In this document: in pieces, positions 1 to 6,138 of the stretch
Layout: every line of letters begins with the position of its first letter
How positions within the stretch are numbered: position 1 is the stretch's first letter
Source of the DNA: Thermoleophilia bacterium
Lineage (GTDB): Bacteria > Actinomycetota > Thermoleophilia > Gaiellales > Gaiellaceae
Direction of reading: 5' to 3'
Assembly: GCA_014534155.1 (NCBI GenBank)
Contig: JACVSB010000065.1
Coordinates: 1-8,171 of the forward strand
Length of the DNA stretch: 8,171 nucleotides
Program-made: the position numbers and the translations under genes
The notes under the pieces: generated by a model
Database searches by the model: none
Told to the model about the DNA's origin: nothing
What the model saw: the letters and a program-made list of their open reading frames with translations, nothing else

Positions 1-1162
1 CCTTGCCGCCGAGCGCGCGTCGCCGAGCCTCCGCCGGCTCCGACAGCACCTCCACGCAGGCGGCCGCGCACTCCGACGGCGACCCGACGAGCCAGCCCGT
101 CTCCCCGTCTGTGATCTGGTCGACGATGCCGCCGACGCGGCCGGCGATCGTCGGGCGCGCCTTCCAGAGCGCCTCGCTGACGGTGAGACCGAAGCCCTCC
201 CGGATCGACTTCTGGAGCACGGCCGCCGAGTGGACCTGGAAGGCGTTGACCTCCACCGAGCCGACGTTGTTCAGGTTGGAGAGGATGTAGATGTCGGGGT
301 CGCCGTCGGCCGCCTCGACCGTCCGCGTGTAGAGGTCCCAGCCCTCCGGGTCGTCGTGCGCCATCGAGCCGACGAGCGCGAGCTGGACTTCGGGGTGGCG
401 CCGGCGCAGGAGCCGCCACGCCTCGATGACGCCCACCGGATCCTTCCACGGGTCGAAGCGCGAGACCTGCGTCACGAGCGGGCGCTCGACGTCGATCCCG
501 AACTGGTCGAGGATGTACGCCGCATCCTCGGGCGAGAGGGCCATGTTCTTCGGCGCCAGCGGGTCGATCGCCGGTGGCCAGATGTAGGAGGGGGGAAGCG
601 AGACTCCCGCCGGCACGTACGCGCGCCGGTGGAAGACCGCCGCGTCGTAACGCTCCAGCATGGGGGTCAAGAAGCGGAGAACGCTCGGATTCGGGGTGGA
701 AAGGTCGATGTGGCAGCGCCAGATCCAGTGCGGGGCCGCGCGCCGGGCCACCTCGATCATCCCGGCCGGCTGGGGGTCGTGCACGACCACGAAGTCCCAC
801 TCCCCGTCGAGCGCCTCACCGTTCGCCCGGTTGTAGGCGCGGAAGACGTCCTCCTGCGCCGGCGTCAGCCCGCGCTCGGACCCCTGAAGGGCGTTGTGGA
901 TGGTCTTCGTGACGTCGAAGAACTCGTCTTGGCCGAAGATGACGCGCCACTCCGTCTCGACGCCCGCGTCGCGCATGAGCGGCACGAGCGCGTAGAGGAT
1001 CTCGGCCACCCCCCCGCCGAACGCGGTGGCGGAGAGGTGCAGGACGCGCTTGCCGGCCAGCGGCTCCGCGAGCATCCGGATCTGGTCCATGAGGCCGCGA
1101 CTCGCGATCGTCGCGTAGTCGGCAAGGGCCTTGTGGCCGACGTTTACGTGTTGAAGCTGCAC
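1..1162 (-). CDS. treT: Trehalose synthase, glycosyl-transferring (TreT-type, GT4), 3' end cut by window edge
   Basis: Predicted cytoplasmic GT-B retaining glycosyltransferase that makes trehalose from a nucleoside-diphosphate glucose and glucose. 387 complete codons are visible; TreT proteins run to roughly 410 residues, so only a short C-terminal tail is missing. The GTG start at 1162 gives an N-terminus colinear with archaeal TreT. Visible motifs are GGGVAE (residues 49-54, donor-side glycine loop), TKTIHNALQG (85-94), VHDPQP (127-132), WRCHIDLS (148-155), SRFDPWK (234-240, phosphate-binding Arg/Lys), MAHDDPEGW (267-275) and EGFGLTVSEALW (322-333), which carries the E-x7-E signature. The VHDPQP, WRCHIDLS and SRFDPWK blocks together distinguish TreT from generic GT4 enzymes. 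It begins 31 nt after the anti-sigma gene on the same strand, so co-transcription is likely. No strong Shine-Dalgarno is seen before the GTG. The frame is open further upstream, so a slightly longer N-terminus is possible. Product role in osmotic or desiccation stress is inferred from the pathway and the neighbours. Confidence 0.92.
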   Translation of the reverse strand, partial: MQLQHVNVGHKALADYATIASRGLMDQIRMLAEPLAGKRVLHLSATAFGGGVAEILYALVPLMRDAGVETEWRVIFGQDEFFDVTKTIHNALQGSERGLTPAQEDVFRAYNRANGEALDGEWDFVVVHDPQPAGMIEVARRAAPHWIWRCHIDLSTPNPSVLRFLTPMLERYDAAVFHRRAYVPAGVSLPPSYIWPPAIDPLAPKNMALSPEDAAYILDQFGIDVERPLVTQVSRFDPWKDPVGVIEAWRLLRRRHPEVQLALVGSMAHDDPEGWDLYTRTVEAADGDPDIYILSNLNNVGSVEVNAFQVHSAAVLQKSIREGFGLTVSEALWKARPTIAGRVGGIVDQITDGETGWLVGSPSECAAACVEVLSEPAEARRRALGGK

Positions 1163-1193
1163 GGCGGCGAGATTAGCTCTGGTCTGGGGCTGG

Positions 1194-1610
1194 TCAATCG
1201 AGGTACTTGACGAAGCGCAGGCGCGAGCCCCGCTCGTGGGACTCGATCGCGAGCTCGTCCGTGAGGGCGCGGATGATCGCGATCCCCAGCCCGCCCTCGT
1301 CCATGGCTGCGTCGGCGTCGGACGGGGCGTCCGCGTCGAAGCCCGTCCCCTCGTCCGCGACCTCGACCGCGAGCTTCGCGCCGCTCAGCTCGTAGCGAAC
1401 GTCGACGACACCCGCCCGGTCGTCGTCGTAGGCGTGCCGGATCGAGTTCGAGCACGCTTCCGTGAGCGCGAGCTTGAGGTCGGCGAGCGTTTCCGGCTCG
1501 AAGCCCCGCACCTGCGCGAGCCCGGTGAGGGCAAGGCGACAGAGCGCGATGTACTCCGCCTTGGCTGGTATCGAGAGCGCCACGACGCCGGGGTCATCCA
1601 TCTCGTTCAT
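1194..1610 (-). CDS. RsbW/SpoIIAB-like anti-sigma factor (GHKL serine kinase)
   Basis: 138-residue single-domain HATPase_c protein, the normal size for RsbW/SpoIIAB anti-sigma factors. The N box lies at about residues 45-61, with E51 and N55 in the pattern EACSNSIRHAY. The G1 box is ADEGTGFD (85-92) and the G2 box is EGGLGIAII (105-113). The C-terminus reads as a terminal beta strand (RLRFVKYLD). Proteins of this family bind a sigma factor and phosphorylate an anti-sigma antagonist of the RsbV/SpoIIAA type in a partner-switching circuit. Neither partner gene is in the window. The ATG at 1610 was chosen; a second in-frame ATG three codons later (1601) is possible, and neither has a strong ribosome-binding site. 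It lies 86 nt after the methyltransferase and 31 nt before treT. A SigB-like promoter candidate sits just upstream. The exact sigma partner cannot be read from sequence. Confidence 0.88.
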   Translation of the reverse strand: MNEMDDPGVVALSIPAKAEYIALCRLALTGLAQVRGFEPETLADLKLALTEACSNSIRHAYDDDRAGVVDVRYELSGAKLAVEVADEGTGFDADAPSDADAAMDEGGLGIAIIRALTDELAIESHERGSRLRFVKYLD

Positions 1611-1651
1611 GTCCCGCTCGTTTCTCTTCGGACTCGCGTGCGCTCGACCCT

Positions 1652-1677
1652 ATTCCCCGGAAAGGGGTACCGAAACT
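1652..1677 (-). promoter_or_regulatory. Candidate SigB/SigF-like promoter before the anti-sigma gene
   Basis: Reading the minus strand, GTTTCG (1676-1671) is followed after 13 nt by GGGAAT (1657-1652). This resembles the stress-sigma consensus GTTT(AA)-N12-15-GGGTAT of SigB/SigF-type factors. It would place a transcription start near 1645 and a leader of about 35 nt before the ATG at 1610. It sits in the 86-nt gap between the methyltransferase and the anti-sigma gene, so it could drive rsbW-like plus treT independently of the upstream genes. Autoregulation of an RsbW gene by its own sigma factor is known in Bacillus; here it is inferred from the hexamers alone, with one mismatch in the -10 and partial -35 match. 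Confidence 0.35.
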
Positions 1678-1683
1678 GGACGC

Positions 1684-1699
1684 TAGCTTCCGCAAGCTA
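1684..1699 (-). other. Small perfect hairpin overlapping the methyltransferase stop codon
   Basis: TAGCTT (1684-1689) and AAGCTA (1694-1699) form a perfect 6-bp inverted repeat around the 4-nt loop CCGC. On the minus strand the stem begins at the methyltransferase stop codon (TAG, 1699-1697). No U-run follows, so it is not a clear intrinsic terminator. It could be an attenuator, an mRNA 3'-end stabiliser, or chance. It stands out mainly because it is AT-rich relative to the surroundings and sits exactly at a gene junction. Confidence 0.3.
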
Positions 1700-2575
1700 C
1701 GCACCTTCGACGCAGATCCGTCTCGTCCTCGACACGGACGCGCGCCCGGTGTGCGCGGCGAGTCGTGACCGCGCGACGCGAACCGCCTCGGGGTTGGTGT
1801 CGATCAGCACGAAGTGTCGCTCCCGGGTTCTTGCGACGGCGCCAAGCGTTCCGCTGCCCGCAAAGGGATCCAGGCACCAGTCGCCGGGCTGCGTGGACGC
1901 GTCGACCATTCGCCCGAGGAGCCGTTCCGGCTTCTGCGTCGGGTAGCCCGTCTTCTCGGAGCCGGTCGGGGAGACGATCGTGTGCCACCAGACGTCGGTC
2001 GGGAGCTTCCCCCGCGCCGCCTTCTCGGGGCCGACGAGGCCCGGCGCCATGTAGGGCTCGCGCTCCACCGCTTCCCCATCGAAGTGGTAGGCCCGCACGT
2101 CCTTCACGTAGACGAGGATCGTGTCGTGCTTCGCCGGCCAGCGCCGGCGCGTGCGCGCCCCGTAGTCGTACGCCCACACGATCTCGTTCAGAAACGCCTC
2201 GGGGCCGAAGATCTCGTCCAGCAGGAGCTTGACGGCGTGCGCCTCGCGGTAGTCCAGATGGAGGTAGAGCGTCCCCGTCCGGGCGAGCACGCGGTGCATC
2301 TCGCGCAGGCGCGGCTCGAGGAAGCCGAGGTAGTCGTCGAAGGCGTCGGGGTACGAGGACTCGCGCAGCAGGCGGGCGCGGTACCGGCGTCCCCCGAACC
2401 CGACACGCTCGCCGTCCGACGCAGCCTCGACGCGGACCGTCCTGCGGGTTTGCGTTCGCCCCGTGTTGAAAGGCGGGTCCGCGTAGACGAGCTGGAACGC
2501 CCCGTCGGCGAAGCCGCGCAGGACGGGGAGGTTGTCGCCCAGGACGACGGCGTCGCGACGCGGGTGCCGCTGCAC
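1697..2575 (-). CDS. Site-specific DNA methyltransferase (beta-class, N6-adenine or N4-cytosine)
   Basis: 292-residue S-adenosylmethionine-dependent DNA amino-methyltransferase of the N6_N4_Mtase family. The catalytic motif IV, DPPFNTG (residues 33-39), comes before the SAM-binding motif I, DPFAGSGT (236-243). That order defines the beta group. Further signs are GDNLPVL (13-19) before motif IV, GTLYLHLDYR (101-110), GYPTQKPERLL (210-220, the conserved motif X-like TQKP block), and a Rossmann acidic segment VLIDTNPEAV (256-265). The DPPFNTG form favours adenine N6 methylation, as in type III Mod and related enzymes, but the protein is much shorter than Mod. No restriction endonuclease gene is seen on either side, so it may be an orphan. 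The GTG start at 2575 lies 30 nt after the serine protease stop. A GGGA tract abuts the start, so ribosome binding is not obvious. Recognition sequence is unknown. Confidence 0.88.
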   Translation of the reverse strand: MQRHPRRDAVVLGDNLPVLRGFADGAFQLVYADPPFNTGRTQTRRTVRVEAASDGERVGFGGRRYRARLLRESSYPDAFDDYLGFLEPRLREMHRVLARTGTLYLHLDYREAHAVKLLLDEIFGPEAFLNEIVWAYDYGARTRRRWPAKHDTILVYVKDVRAYHFDGEAVEREPYMAPGLVGPEKAARGKLPTDVWWHTIVSPTGSEKTGYPTQKPERLLGRMVDASTQPGDWCLDPFAGSGTLGAVARTRERHFVLIDTNPEAVRVARSRLAAHTGRASVSRTRRICVEGA

Positions 2576-2605
2576 TCCCGGCGAGGGTAGCGCGCGCCCC
2601 GGCTG

Positions 2606-3904
2606 CTACTGGACGGGCGGCGGGTTCGCCGGCCGCTCGGCAAGCTTCACGTCCACGGTCAGCCGCCGGGCGCCGCGCACGACCGTGAAGCGGGCGGTCT
2701 CGCCCGGAAGGCGTCGCGTTACGGCCCGCACGACGTCCTCCGCGTCCTCGACGCGGTCGCCGTCGATCGCGACGACCACGTCGCCACCGACCGTGACGAG
2801 GAGCCCCGCGAACGACTTCTGCTCGCGGCCTGCACGCAAGCCGGCCGCCTCGGCCGGGCTGCCCTCGACGATGGACTGGATCGCCGCTCCACGCCGCGCG
2901 CCGAAGCCGAAGAGGCGGGCGAGCGAGGGCGTGATCGTGCGCGTCGAGACGCCGACCCAGGCGTAGCGAACCCTTCCGTCACGGACGAGCTGCTCCATCG
3001 AGCGCACGGCCGAGTTGATGGGGACGGCGAAGCCGACACCCTCGGCCGTGCCCGACTCGCTGCGGATCTGGGCGTTCACCCCGATGGCACGCCCGCGCGC
3101 GTCCAGGAGCGGCCCGCCGGAGTTCCCGCGGTTGATGGGAGCGTCCGTCTGGATCGCGTCCACGAGGCTGTAGCGGGAGGTCAGCGAGTCGATCGAACGC
3201 TCGGTCGCGGCGACCACGCCGACGCTCAGCGAGTTGATCTGCCCGAACGGGCTTCCGATCGCGGCCACGGGCTCGCCGACCACGACCGACGTCGAGTCGC
3301 CGAGCGGAACCGGGCGCAGGCGGCGAGCGCCGGCGGCCACCTTGAGGACTCCGACGTCGTCGTAGAGGTCCCAACCGACGATCTTCGCCTCCGCCCGGTC
3401 GCCGTCCCGAAACTCGACGTAGACCTGCGAGGCGGGCTTCGGCGTCTCGCCGGCGGTGCGCTCGCCGGCGTCGGTGATGACGTGCGAGTTCGTGAGGATG
3501 TAACCCTCGTCCGAGACGACGAACCCGGAGCCCTGTGCGGCCTCGCCGCGGCCACTCGCGGCGTGGTCGCCGAAGAGCGAGATCACGGTCACGACACCCG
3601 CTGCTCGCTCGCGGTAGATGGTGGCCGGGTCGAAGTCGTTTCCCGGGAGCGGCTTCGCCTGGGCGCCGGTCTCGATCCGCGCGGCCGGGACCGCCCCGTT
3701 GGCCCGCTCACGCACGACGACGGTGCCCGTCCCGCCACCGACCCAGCCCGTCGCCTTGCCCACGAGGAGGGCCCCCGTCCCGCCGAGGAACGCACAGACG
3801 AGGGCGACGACGGCGACGGCCGAGGAACGCACCGCCGACAGCGTAGTCGCGGGGGAACGGCTACGCGGCGCGCGGGGCGGGCGCGGCGCGGGGCGACCGG
3901 CCAT
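2606..3904 (-). CDS. HtrA/PepD-type membrane-anchored serine protease with PDZ domain (S1C)
   Basis: 432-residue DegP/HtrA-family protease from the ATG at 3904. Layout: basic Pro/Arg-rich cytoplasmic N-terminus (1-27), one transmembrane anchor (about 28-49), a linker, a trypsin-like domain (about 95-310) and one PDZ domain (about 317-422). The catalytic triad is complete: His141 in LTNSHVITD, Asp183 in YDDVGVLKV, and Ser262 in RGNSGGPLL. The topology predicts an extracytoplasmic quality-control protease or chaperone that handles misfolded envelope proteins, with the PDZ recognising C-termini or gating activity. The chosen ATG overlaps the histidine kinase end by 44 nt, and GGGA lies just upstream. 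A longer in-frame form from 4003 would add 33 residues inside the kinase gene and is less likely. Following a response regulator and sensor kinase, it matches the mprA-mprB-pepD order of mycobacteria. Family and activity are well supported; the specific substrate is unknown. Confidence 0.92.
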   Translation of the reverse strand: MAGRPAPRPPRAPRSRSPATTLSAVRSSAVAVVALVCAFLGGTGALLVGKATGWVGGGTGTVVVRERANGAVPAARIETGAQAKPLPGNDFDPATIYRERAAGVVTVISLFGDHAASGRGEAAQGSGFVVSDEGYILTNSHVITDAGERTAGETPKPASQVYVEFRDGDRAEAKIVGWDLYDDVGVLKVAAGARRLRPVPLGDSTSVVVGEPVAAIGSPFGQINSLSVGVVAATERSIDSLTSRYSLVDAIQTDAPINRGNSGGPLLDARGRAIGVNAQIRSESGTAEGVGFAVPINSAVRSMEQLVRDGRVRYAWVGVSTRTITPSLARLFGFGARRGAAIQSIVEGSPAEAAGLRAGREQKSFAGLLVTVGGDVVVAIDGDRVEDAEDVVRAVTRRLPGETARFTVVRGARRLTVDVKLAERPANPPPVQ

Positions 3905-5309
3905 TTTCCCGTGAAATCGGCTCGAGGCTCGGGAGCTCGAGCGTGAATGTCGTTTCGCCGGGTCGCGAGGAGACGCGCAGCGCTCCCCCCATCCGCGTCG
4001 CAAGCTCGCGCGCGATGGCGAGACCGAGGCCGCTTCCGGACGTCTTTCCGCCCCCGGTGCGGTAGAAGCGCTGAAAGATCCGCTCCTGCTCCTCGGGCGC
4101 GATGCCGGCGCCCTCGTCGCGCACGGCGAGGGTCGCCCGGCCGTCGCTCGCAGCGGCGAGGACCGCGATCGGCGTCGCGGGCTCCGTGTGCCTCAAGGCG
4201 TTCTCGACGAGGATCCGGGCGATCTGGACGACGCGCTCGTGATCCCCGGACGCAAGCGCGGGCTCGCTCGTTTTCACGTGAAGCGGGTGCGCGGTGGCGT
4301 CGGCGACGGCCCGGAACTCCTCCACCACCGTGCGCGCCGCCTCGGCGAGGTCGGCCTCGCCGTCCTCGACGCTCAGCTGGCCTGCGTCGAGGCGCGAGAG
4401 ATCGAGGAGGTCGGTCGCGAGGCGCGTCAGGCGCTCGACCTGCGCCCGCGTCTCGGCCAGGAACTCGCGCCGCGTCTCGGCGTCGAGATCCTCCTCCGCG
4501 AGGAGCTCGAGGAAGCCGCCGAGCGAGAAGATCGGCGTGCGGAGCTCGTGCGAGGCGTTGGCGATGAACTCGCGGCGCACCCGGTCGACGTCCGCGAGGT
4601 GCACGCGCATCGCGTCGAACGCGCGGGCAAGCTCGCTGATCTCGTCCTCGCCGCGGACCTCGATCGGCGCGTCGAAGCCGCCGGCGGCGATGCGGTCGGC
4701 GGCGGCCTCGAGGCGGCGCAGGCGACGGGTCAGCCCGAGCGCGGCAGCGTAGGCCGCTGCCGCGGCCACGCCGAGCGCTACGAGGCCCGCGACCACCATG
4801 CTGCGGCGCACGAGTTGGACGTCGGCGATCGCGTCGTCGAGCGGAGCGGAGAGGAGGACGACGTAGCCCGAGGGGATCGAGACGGCTACCTCCGCGAAGT
4901 CGTTTTCGTCCCGCGTCACGCGCCCGGCGACCGGGTGCTCCTCGCCGGCAGCCTGGCGCGCCACGGGGTCGCCGCCGATGTCCTCCTCGCCGCCGAAGAA
5001 GAGGGAGTCGTTGATCGGGCGCAGCCGCACGCTCGAGTAGCGGTCGTAGAGGACAACGCGCGCGTTCAGAGCGGCGGCGTGCGCTGTCACGACGTCCTGG
5101 CGCTGGATCGAGTTCCGCGTCGCGCCAAGGTCGCGAAGGAGCGGCGTAAGCGCCCGCGCCAGCTCGTCCTGCTTGGCCGCGACGAGCCGGTGCTCGAGAC
5201 GGGGCACGACCAGCAGGTAGACGATCGCAAGCGAGCCGAGGACGACGGCTACGAGGACGAGCGCGAGCTTGACGCCGAGGGTCGGGCGCATGCGCGGGAA
5301 GCGCGTCAC
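3861..5309 (-). CDS. Membrane sensor histidine kinase (HAMP-HisKA-HATPase_c), MprB-like
   Basis: 482-residue orthodox two-component sensor. Layout: transmembrane helix 1 (about 14-36), an extracytoplasmic sensing region of about 130 residues (37-168) with no recognised fold, transmembrane helix 2 (about 170-192), HAMP linker (about 193-240), HisKA dimerisation domain with phospho-acceptor His254 in ANASHELRTPI, and a HATPase_c domain (about 355-462). The ATP site shows the N box with Asn370 (ILVENALRH), G1 DEGAG (398-402), the F box IFQRFYR (411-417) and G2 GSGLGLAI (425-432). The GTG start at 5309 overlaps the response regulator stop by four bases (GTGA), indicating translational coupling; a later ATG at 5291 is the alternative. 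The C-terminal tail past residue 462 is Pro/Ala/Arg-rich and overlaps the protease start. Partner is the adjacent regulator. An envelope-stress signal is inferred from the downstream protease, not seen in the sensor region. Confidence 0.95.
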   Translation of the reverse strand: MTRFPRMRPTLGVKLALVLVAVVLGSLAIVYLLVVPRLEHRLVAAKQDELARALTPLLRDLGATRNSIQRQDVVTAHAAALNARVVLYDRYSSVRLRPINDSLFFGGEEDIGGDPVARQAAGEEHPVAGRVTRDENDFAEVAVSIPSGYVVLLSAPLDDAIADVQLVRRSMVVAGLVALGVAAAAAYAAALGLTRRLRRLEAAADRIAAGGFDAPIEVRGEDEISELARAFDAMRVHLADVDRVRREFIANASHELRTPIFSLGGFLELLAEEDLDAETRREFLAETRAQVERLTRLATDLLDLSRLDAGQLSVEDGEADLAEAARTVVEEFRAVADATAHPLHVKTSEPALASGDHERVVQIARILVENALRHTEPATPIAVLAAASDGRATLAVRDEGAGIAPEEQERIFQRFYRTGGGKTSGSGLGLAIARELATRMGGALRVSSRPGETTFTLELPSLEPISRENGRSPRAAPAPRAA

Positions 5310-6004
5310 GCGGTCTCGCGGAAGCGGTATCCGACGCCCCGCACCGTGAAGATGTACTCCGGCGCGCTCGGGTCCCGCTCGATCTTCTCCCGCAGGTGGC
5401 GCACGTGCACGTCGATCGTGCGCGGATCGCGGAACGCCGCACCCCCCCAGAGCCGATCGAGGAGGGCCTGCCGGGTGTACACCCGCCCGGGTGCCGCAGC
5501 GAGGGTCCGCAGCAGCTCGAACTCGAGGTACGTGAGCTGAACCCGCTTGCCGCCCACCTCGACCGCCCGGCGTGGGATGTCGACGCGGAGCCCGTCCGCC
5601 TCGATCGCCTCCTCGGGCTCCGCCGCCGGGGGCAGGTTGGCGCGCCTGACGGCCGCCCGGATCCGGCTCCGAAGCTCCCGGATCGAGAAGGGCTTCGTGA
5701 TGTAGTCGTCCGCGCCGATCTCGAGGCCGAGCACCTTGTCGATCTCGTCGTCGCGCGCGGTCAGCATCAGGATCGGGACGCTGCTCTCGGCCCGGATCCG
5801 CCGGCAGACCTCCAGGCCGTCCAGCTTCGGAAGCGCCAGGTCCAGGAGGACGAGGTCCGGCCGTTCCGCCCGGAAGCGCTCGAGCGCCTCCTCACCGTCG
5901 CGCGCCTGCACGACGCGGTGGCCGTCCCGCTCGAGCGGGTAGGTCAGGAGCTTCTGGATCGACTCCTCGTCGTCGACGAGGAGAATCGTGACCCCTGTCG
6001 CCAT
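5306..6004 (-). CDS. OmpR/PhoB-family response regulator, MprA-like
   Basis: 232-residue DNA-binding response regulator. The receiver domain (about 5-118) has the acidic pair Asp11/Asp12, phospho-acceptor Asp55 in LVLLDLALP, conserved Thr82 in MLTARDD and Lys104 in ITKPF. A winged-helix output domain (about 136-229) follows, with the recognition-helix region RTIDVHVRHLREKIE (195-209) and the C-terminal hairpin TVRGVGYRF (220-228). All residues needed for phosphorylation are present. It is the first gene of the leftward cluster and overlaps the kinase by four bases, so they form a pair. The ATG at 6004 lacks a Shine-Dalgarno; a TATCCT -10-like hexamer ends 9 nt before it, which would fit a leaderless or nearly leaderless message. 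Likely targets are its own promoter region and the protease gene (inference from the MprA model). Confidence 0.95.
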   Translation of the reverse strand: MATGVTILLVDDEESIQKLLTYPLERDGHRVVQARDGEEALERFRAERPDLVLLDLALPKLDGLEVCRRIRAESSVPILMLTARDDEIDKVLGLEIGADDYITKPFSIRELRSRIRAAVRRANLPPAAEPEEAIEADGLRVDIPRRAVEVGGKRVQLTYLEFELLRTLAAAPGRVYTRQALLDRLWGGAAFRDPRTIDVHVRHLREKIERDPSAPEYIFTVRGVGYRFRETA

Positions 6005-6060
6005 GCTTCGGACAGGATAGGGAGGGCGCCACTACCATCGGCCCTGTTCTGTCGTCGGCC
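6005..6060. promoter_or_regulatory. Divergent promoter region with imperfect inverted repeat (candidate operator)
   Basis: This gap separates the leftward two-component cluster from the rightward M28-like gene. GACAGGATAGGG (6011-6022, plus) is matched by GACAGAACAGGG on the minus strand (6053-6042), 10 of 12 identical, arms 19 nt apart and centres about 31 nt apart. Rightward, a plus-strand candidate promoter is CGGACA (6009-6014), 18 nt, TACCAT (6033-6038). Leftward, TATCCT (6019-6014) is a possible -10 for the response regulator with no good -35. Both candidate promoters overlap the repeat, as an operator would. In plus-strand RNA the arms could also pair fully using two G-U pairs. All hexamer matches are weak and unproven. 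Confidence 0.35.
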
Positions 6061-6138
6061 GGAGAGAGCGAGGCGCGGGGGCCGACGGGCCGGCGCGGCG
6101 CGCTGCCGGTGCGCCGCGGGCGCCGTCGCGGGGGCGCC

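Noticed and set aside
230..1210. 326-codon plus-strand open frame opposite treT
   Set aside because: It mirrors the treT coding strand. The minus-strand reading has all TreT motifs, while the plus reading has none and is rich in Arg, Asp and Val.
1655..1667. CCCC-GGAAA-GGGG mini-hairpin as a regulatory stem
   Set aside because: Only four base pairs, and it falls between the -35 and -10 of the promoter candidate. It is too short to count as a separate signal.
3905..4003. 33-residue N-terminal extension of the serine protease
   Set aside because: The in-frame start at 4003 would lie 143 nt inside the kinase gene and adds an Arg/Ser-rich stretch unlike HtrA N-termini. The ATG at 3904 gives a normal cytoplasmic tail plus anchor.
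3589..5442. 617-codon open frame on the minus strand overlapping regulator, kinase and protease
   Set aside because: It is an out-of-frame reading of three real genes, extremely Arg/Pro-rich, and contains no domain signature.
4188..5540. 450-codon open frame on the plus strand opposite the kinase and regulator
   Set aside because: It is antisense to two well-supported genes and its translation is Arg/Glu/Ala/Val-rich without recognisable motifs. Long antisense frames are expected at this GC content.
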